Positions 5,522-9,450 of a stretch of 9,450 nt of DNA are shown here, piece by piece. Positions within the stretch are counted from its first letter, which is position 1, and the number at the start of each line of letters is the position of its first letter. This DNA comes from Spirochaetaceae bacterium (GTDB lineage Bacteria; Spirochaetota; Spirochaetia; SZUA-6; Fen-1364). The notes beneath the pieces are model-generated. The model was not told the DNA's origin. It ran no database searches and saw only the letters and a list, made by a program, of their open reading frames with translations. The position numbers and the translations under genes were made by a program. Where the stretch lies: positions 1-9,450 of the forward strand of contig PLNO01000040.1 of NCBI GenBank assembly GCA_003141795.1. Reading direction: 5' to 3'.

Positions 5522-8186
5522 CCCCACTGTCACCGTGCGATGACGAGCGTTCGCAGCGTTCGAGGTAGAACGCCGACGGCCCGTCGCCCGGCAGCAGCGA
5601 CATCGTCCTGCGGAACCGCTCCCGTGCGGCGGTGTACTCCCTGGATTCGTACCGCGCAAGGCCTTCCTCGAAAAGCCGCACCGCATCGCCGAGCGCTGCC
5701 TCCGCATCGCCCCTCTCCGCCATGAGCTCGAACAGACGTACCGGCCTCTCCTCTCCCGAATAGCGGACCCGGCCGAGCCTGCGCAGCAGGAATTGCTCAT
5801 GGACCATGCCGAACACCGTCTCCGAAACGATGATGTGGGTGCCGAAATGCTCGTTCAAGCCTTCCAGGCGCACGGCGAGATCGTTCGCTGAGCCCACCAC
5901 CGAGTACCCCGGCGCGCCGAGCATGCCCGTGATGCAGACGCCCGTGTCGATGCCGATGCGGGTCTCGAGGGGCGGGGAGGCGACAATGTTCAGCTCCGTC
6001 TCCACCCTGCGGATCCGCACCGCGGCGAGGCAGGCCCTGGTGACATGGTCCGGGCAGGGCACGGGAGCGCCGAAGTAGGCGATCATGCGGTCCCCCCCCG
6101 GGCCCCCGACCATCCCCTGGAGGCTTCGGATCACCTCCCCGACCCCCGCGTTGTATGCCGCGAGCTGCCGCGCAACGTCCCCCGGGTCGTGCGATGCGGC
6201 GCTGGCGTGCAGCCCTTTCTCCGCGAGTGAAAGCACGGTGATGTCCTTGCGGGCACCGCCCGGCTCGGAGCTCTGCGGCGTGGACAATAGCGTCTTCAGG
6301 CCCTCGGAGGACACCCTGCCGCCGAACGTCGCACGCACGAGGTGCGTCGCGCGTCGTTGTCGGGAGAGCTGGAGCGTCGCCAGCGCACACCCTGCGAGCA
6401 CGGTGGAGATGATGGGAAGGACAGGGTTCAGGATGAGCCGCGCGACAAGGAAAACCCCTGCCGTCGCGGCCGCAGTGACGGCAGCGAATGCGAACCCGGT
6501 GGCCAGCGTCGCGAACGGGCGGAAACGATGCGTCACCAGCGCGAGCGCCAGGGCGAGGGCCGCCGCGAAGATGAAGCCGTAGCTGCGGGGAGGCTCGCGG
6601 AGGAAGGAGCCCGAGAGCACCGTGCTCACGAGCGCAGCAGCGGCGCTCGCCTCCGTCACCGGCGCTCCGAAGGGCGTGCTGCCATTGGTGGGCGAATCGC
6701 GGCCGGGCGCAAGCGATACGATGCAGAAGGCGCCGGGCAGGGATTGCTGCAGCAGCACGCGCACCTTCTGCAGCTCGGCCAGCGTGCGCCGCGCATCGTC
6801 GAAGCTCCCGTGGACGCGCTCACGTTCGCCGCTGATGGCCTGCTGCTCGGCGGGCGATATTCCCGGGGCGCGCAGCGCGCGTCCGGCGTCGTCGACGATC
6901 CTCGCCTCCGCATCGCCATTGAGGAGCTGGTCGGTGAGGGTGACGAACTGGTCGCGCGCTGCACGCCAGTCCGCGGCCCCCGAGTCGTCACCGGAGGCGA
7001 GCATGTCGCGTTCCCGGCGCGCGGCCTCCTCGAACACGTCCAGAAGCGACGTCGCGCTGCGCAGGTAGCTCATGTACCCGTGCGAATCCATGGCGCGCAG
7101 CTCGGTGACGAGCTCGTTCTCCAGCCGTCGATACCTGATGAGGTCGGCCCAGGACAGATGTCGGAAACCGTCCTCCGCGCCGGCCCGCGGCCAATCCAGC
7201 AGGACCCGTCCCTGGCCGTCCAGCGGGATCGTGATGGCGCGGAGCGGGACGTCGTGATGGACCGCGCCGCGCAGCACGATGCGGGCGGGATCGATCTCCA
7301 CCGACGGTTTCCCCAGCTCGTCCAGCAGCGCGGCAAAGGCGATCTGACCCAGGTGCCTGTCCTGGAAGGTCTCCGTCACGGTGGCGCCGCGATAGACGCC
7401 ATCCCCGTCAGGCCGCACAGAGGTGAATCCCCCTCCCCGGGCCGCGCGCACCACAGGGAGGACGGAGGGGCGGATCCCGGCCTGACGGGGCGACGGATCG
7501 GCGCCCGACAGGACAGGGGTGAAGGAGGCGCGCTGCAGGGCGAGGGCCAGGAGCTCCTCATCCGTCTGAGGATCGCTCGACGTCAGCAGGTCCACGGGAA
7601 CGTAGGCGGCACCGAAAAAGGCGACGGCCTGCCCCAGGAGAGCGTCATCGTCCCGCGCGATACCCATCGTCGCATCGAGCAGGCGGCCCTTTGCCATGGC
7701 CACCAGTCCGATGAGGTCGGTTACGTAGCGCGCCGAATCCTTCGGCCGCACGGAGCCGCGTCGTATGGCGTCGAACAAGGATTGGATGTTCGTGCCCATC
7801 TGGGAGAACTCCGCGTCCAGCGCATCGGGGAGCGTTTGGCGCAGCACGAAGGGATCAAGCGCCGGGGGGCTCCGTTGCGCCAGCGGCAGGTCGAGAATCA
7901 CCGATCCCGCACCCATCTCCTTCAAGGTGACCAGACCGTCGGCAAGCGTGTCACGCGTCCAGGGCCAGGCGCCCGCGAGAGTCGATGCCCTGTCGTCAAG
8001 ATCGACCAGAAGGACCTCGGAAGCCGGCGTGGGTGACCGCTTCAATAGAAGAAAGATGTCGTTTGCCCACCCCTCGAGGGGGGAGAAGACGCCCGTAAAG
8101 GCCAGCAGAACGCAGGCCCCGGCCGTGAACAGAGGAATGAAAATGGTGGCTAACCAACTCCGTGCCCGCATTTCAGGAGCATACAC
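5502..8186 (-). CDS. CHASE2-domain membrane receptor with degenerate class III nucleotidyl cyclase domain
   Basis: An 894-residue membrane protein. TM1 is at about 11-33. A large extracytoplasmic CHASE2-type sensor spans ~35-530 (VLLVDLDDRAST at 58-69, GAGSVILDLPLAQ at 92-104, VRPDGDGVYRGATV at 257-270). Three more TM segments follow at about 537-553, 558-583 and 585-605. The linker FGGRVSSEGLKTLL leads into a cyclase homology domain (~648-795): DITVLSLAEKG, GGDRMIAYFGAP, TRIGIDTGVCITGMLG, VVGSANDLAVRLE. A TPR-like tail (about 825-880) ends in GPSAFYLERCE. Only one metal Asp (D699) and the Arg (R773) are kept. The other metal Asp is A655, the base-binding Lys is G695, the base-specifying Asp is S766 and the catalytic Asn is D769. 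Loss of activity is therefore likely. The GTG start (8184-8186) has AGGGGG eight bases upstream; an ATG at 8171 is possible. It follows nadA by 56 bp, probably in one operon, and overlaps the convergent gene by 20 bp. Confidence 0.9.
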   Translation of the reverse strand: MYAPEMRARSWLATIFIPLFTAGACVLLAFTGVFSPLEGWANDIFLLLKRSPTPASEVLLVDLDDRASTLAGAWPWTRDTLADGLVTLKEMGAGSVILDLPLAQRSPPALDPFVLRQTLPDALDAEFSQMGTNIQSLFDAIRRGSVRPKDSARYVTDLIGLVAMAKGRLLDATMGIARDDDALLGQAVAFFGAAYVPVDLLTSSDPQTDEELLALALQRASFTPVLSGADPSPRQAGIRPSVLPVVRAARGGGFTSVRPDGDGVYRGATVTETFQDRHLGQIAFAALLDELGKPSVEIDPARIVLRGAVHHDVPLRAITIPLDGQGRVLLDWPRAGAEDGFRHLSWADLIRYRRLENELVTELRAMDSHGYMSYLRSATSLLDVFEEAARRERDMLASGDDSGAADWRAARDQFVTLTDQLLNGDAEARIVDDAGRALRAPGISPAEQQAISGERERVHGSFDDARRTLAELQKVRVLLQQSLPGAFCIVSLAPGRDSPTNGSTPFGAPVTEASAAAALVSTVLSGSFLREPPRSYGFIFAAALALALALVTHRFRPFATLATGFAFAAVTAAATAGVFLVARLILNPVLPIISTVLAGCALATLQLSRQRRATHLVRATFGGRVSSEGLKTLLSTPQSSEPGGARKDITVLSLAEKGLHASAASHDPGDVARQLAAYNAGVGEVIRSLQGMVGGPGGDRMIAYFGAPVPCPDHVTRACLAAVRIRRVETELNIVASPPLETRIGIDTGVCITGMLGAPGYSVVGSANDLAVRLEGLNEHFGTHIIVSETVFGMVHEQFLLRRLGRVRYSGEERPVRLFELMAERGDAEAALGDAVRLFEEGLARYESREYTAARERFRRTMSLLPGDGPSAFYLERCERSSSHGDSGVTSIPG

Positions 8187-8242
8187 GACCTCGGCCCCCT
8201 GAGATCAAGCACCCTTGAATGTCGAAGGCTTTGAGCTGATTC

Positions 8243-9295
8243 TCAGCCGATCGCGATCATGCGTTCGACTGCCTTGTACGCGCGTACACGGATATCCTCG
8301 GGGACCTCGACGACGTAGCGCGTCTGCTCCAGCGCCGCGAGTGTCAGCTCGAGGGTGATCTCCCCCATGTGCGGGCAGCGCACGGAGCACAGCCGCAGCA
8401 TCTCTTTGCGCGGGTTGGCCGCCGCGATGTTGTCGCCCATGCTGCATTCCGTCAGCAGGAGGTAGCGCGGCGCCTTCGTAGTCTCCACGTAGGAAATCAT
8501 GGCAGCAGTGCTGCCCGAGAAGTCGGACGCCACCACCACCTCGGGGCTGCATTCCGGATGGGCCAGAACTACGACGTCGGGAAACTGCCTGCGGACCGCG
8601 GCGATGTCGTCCACGGTGAACTTTTCGTGCACCTCGCAGCGGCCCTGCCACCCGATCATCTGGAAGTCCAGGCCGCTCCCCGCCTCCGCGGGCTTCGGCG
8701 ATAGTGTCGGGAAAATGATCCGCTTCCCCGTCTCCTTGGCGACATTGCGCGCAAGGAACTCGTCGGGGAGGAAGATGACTTGATCGGAATCGAGCGATCT
8801 CACGACCGTGGCCGCATTCCCCGACGTACAGCAAATATCCGACTCCGCTTTGACGTCGGCATAGGTATTGACGTACGTGACGACCGGAACCCCGGGAAAC
8901 CGGGATTTCAGCTCGCGCACGTCGGCCGCGGTGATGCTCTGGGCGAGCGAACACCCCGCTTTCGGCGAAGGGATGAGGACGGTCTTGCGCGGGTTGAGGA
9001 TTTTCGCGGTTTCCGCCATGAATCGTACGCCGCAAAAGACGATGATGTCGGCGTCGGTGGCGGCCGCTTTCCGGCAGAGCTCCAGCGAGTCCCCCGTGAA
9101 ATCCGGGATCGAATGATAGAGGGCGGGCTCCATGTAGTTGTGCCCCAGGATGACGGCATTACGCTCGACCTTCAGCCTGTTGATTTTGTGAGCGAGCTCG
9201 GCCTTGTAGCGCAGCTCGAACTCGGGCACGACATTCGCGAGCTTCTCGTGCATCCTCTCGTACAGTGCGTCGGCCGTTTCCAATGGTGCTTGCAT
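8243..9295 (-). CDS. nadA: Quinolinate synthase NadA
   Basis: A 350-residue [4Fe-4S] enzyme that condenses iminoaspartate with dihydroxyacetone phosphate to quinolinate, in the cytoplasmic de novo NAD pathway. Family motifs in order: ERNAVILGHNYMEP (44-57), FTGDSLELCRKA (66-77), VFCGVRFMAETAKILNP (86-102), SPKAGCSLAQ (110-119), YVNTYADVKAESD (141-153), CTSGNA (156-161), IGWQGRCEVHEKF (214-226), AHPEC (245-249), GSTAAMI (261-267) and CSVRCPHM (303-310). By alignment to the known enzymes, the three cluster ligands are Cys115, Cys220 and Cys307; all are present. Length is normal. The ATG at 9293-9295 is chosen because AGAGGAG lies just upstream. A reading 38 codons longer begins inside a noncoding AT-rich inverted repeat and adds sequence unlike NadA. 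nadB and nadC are not in the window; the CHASE2 receptor follows in the same direction. Confidence 0.97.
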   Translation of the reverse strand: MQAPLETADALYERMHEKLANVVPEFELRYKAELAHKINRLKVERNAVILGHNYMEPALYHSIPDFTGDSLELCRKAAATDADIIVFCGVRFMAETAKILNPRKTVLIPSPKAGCSLAQSITAADVRELKSRFPGVPVVTYVNTYADVKAESDICCTSGNAATVVRSLDSDQVIFLPDEFLARNVAKETGKRIIFPTLSPKPAEAGSGLDFQMIGWQGRCEVHEKFTVDDIAAVRRQFPDVVVLAHPECSPEVVVASDFSGSTAAMISYVETTKAPRYLLLTECSMGDNIAAANPRKEMLRLCSVRCPHMGEITLELTLAALEQTRYVVEVPEDIRVRAYKAVERMIAIG

Positions 9296-9340
9296 GAGCT
9301 CCTCTGGTTCTAGGGTACAGGGAAAAGGGGAAAAGGTCAA
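9296..9340 (-). promoter_or_regulatory. nadA promoter and ribosome binding site
   Basis: On the minus strand TTGACC (9335-9340, 5/6 match to TTGACA) and TACCCT (9312-9317, TAnnnT) are exactly 17 bases apart. The predicted start is the A at 9305, giving a 10-base leader that consists of AGAGGAG (9299-9305) and CTC before the ATG. Both the promoter and the Shine-Dalgarno sequence support the 9295 start. The left arm of the inverted-repeat segment (9351-9362) ends about 10 bp upstream of the -35. Confidence 0.55.
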
Positions 9341-9350
9341 AAAGCCGGCT

Positions 9351-9432
9351 GTTCTCAATATGGACCTTCCGGGGTTTTCAAAGTCCCCTTTTATTACAAA
9401 TTCGCCCATTTTTCAGGGGACATATTGAGAAC
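9351..9432. repeat. 82-bp AT-rich segment bounded by a perfect 12-bp inverted repeat
   Basis: GTTCTCAATATG (9351-9362) is repeated exactly in inverse orientation as CATATTGAGAAC (9421-9432). Inside, GTCCCC (9383-9388) pairs with GGGGAC (9416-9421), the latter touching the right arm, so two inverted pairs are nested. The interior (runs such as TTTTATTACAAATT) is far more AT-rich than the flanking genes. No target-site duplication is visible outside the arms (flanks CCGGCT and TGCTTC). It may be a miniature inverted-repeat element, the end of an insertion sequence continuing to the right, or a pair of regulator half-sites for nadA. No coding capacity is seen in 9296-9450. Confidence 0.6.
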
Positions 9433-9450
9433 TGCTTCATAACGGTGCCA

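Noticed and set aside
6342..8036. 564-residue open frame on the plus strand opposite the receptor gene
   Set aside because: Low-complexity Arg/Gly/Ala/His translation, no domain and no ribosome site. The minus strand encodes a protein with sensor, membrane and cyclase landmarks.
8233..8248. Short hairpin GCTGA-GAA-TCAGC at the nadA stop as terminator
   Set aside because: Only a 5-bp stem and no T-run; likely chance.
8253..8265. GATCGCGATC palindrome near the nadA end
   Set aside because: It lies in the last codons (Met-Ile-Ala-Ile-Gly) and is explained by coding sequence; such short palindromes are common.
9296..9409. N-terminal extension of NadA by 38 codons
   Set aside because: The extra sequence lies in the AT-rich inverted-repeat and promoter region, has no NadA similarity, and the 9295 start has a good Shine-Dalgarno sequence and a -35/-10 pair upstream.
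1..9450. CRISPR arrays, tRNA or rRNA genes, toxin-antitoxin or phage genes
   Set aside because: No regularly spaced repeats, cloverleaf sequences, rRNA-like blocks or related proteins were seen on either strand.

Overview
The window is GC-rich bacterial chromosome, tightly packed, with an ordinary Gram-negative (diderm) gene content. It holds an RND-type tripartite efflux operon, a lipoprotein adaptor, an outer-membrane channel and a secreted NlpC/P60 hydrolase. I see no phage, plasmid, CRISPR, tRNA or rRNA signature. The phylum cannot be fixed from sequence alone. The layout of the large CHASE2/cyclase protein (three membrane segments, cyclase domain, C-terminal TPR-like tail ending in a GPS-x3-LERCE motif) is reminiscent of spirochaete and cyanobacterial cyclases. 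A high-GC spirochaete-like or uncultured lineage is therefore a weak guess only.

Layout, left to right. Positions 1-3391 (minus strand) carry a three-gene efflux operon transcribed leftwards: an outer-membrane factor (1985-3391), a membrane-fusion lipoprotein (589-1974) and the start of an RND pump (1-592, running off the left edge). The genes are joined by a 10-bp gap and then an ATGA overlap. Upstream, 3392-3459 is a short control region with a perfect 19-bp palindrome and tandem octamers. At 3460-4299 (minus) lies a short-chain dehydrogenase. Divergent from it, across an 82-bp double promoter, is a secreted NlpC/P60-fold protein (4382-5521, plus). This meets tail-to-tail, with a 20-bp overlap, an 893-894-residue membrane CHASE2 receptor with a degenerate class III cyclase domain (5502-8186, minus). 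Upstream of that is quinolinate synthase nadA (8243-9295, minus), 56 bp away and probably co-transcribed. The right edge (9296-9450) is noncoding: the nadA promoter plus an AT-rich 82-bp segment bounded by a perfect 12-bp inverted repeat.

How they work together: the three efflux proteins should form one envelope-spanning pump. The dehydrogenase and the NlpC/P60 protein share a divergent promoter region, but no pathway link can be shown. NadA makes quinolinate for NAD synthesis. The receptor next to it probably senses something in the periplasm, but has lost most of the residues needed for cyclic nucleotide synthesis. The points most worth a second look are this pseudo-cyclase receptor, the inverted-repeat segment upstream of nadA, the palindrome before the efflux operon, and a run of -10-like boxes placed so close to start codons that several first genes look leaderless. 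I did not find convincing evidence for a wholly new multigene system.
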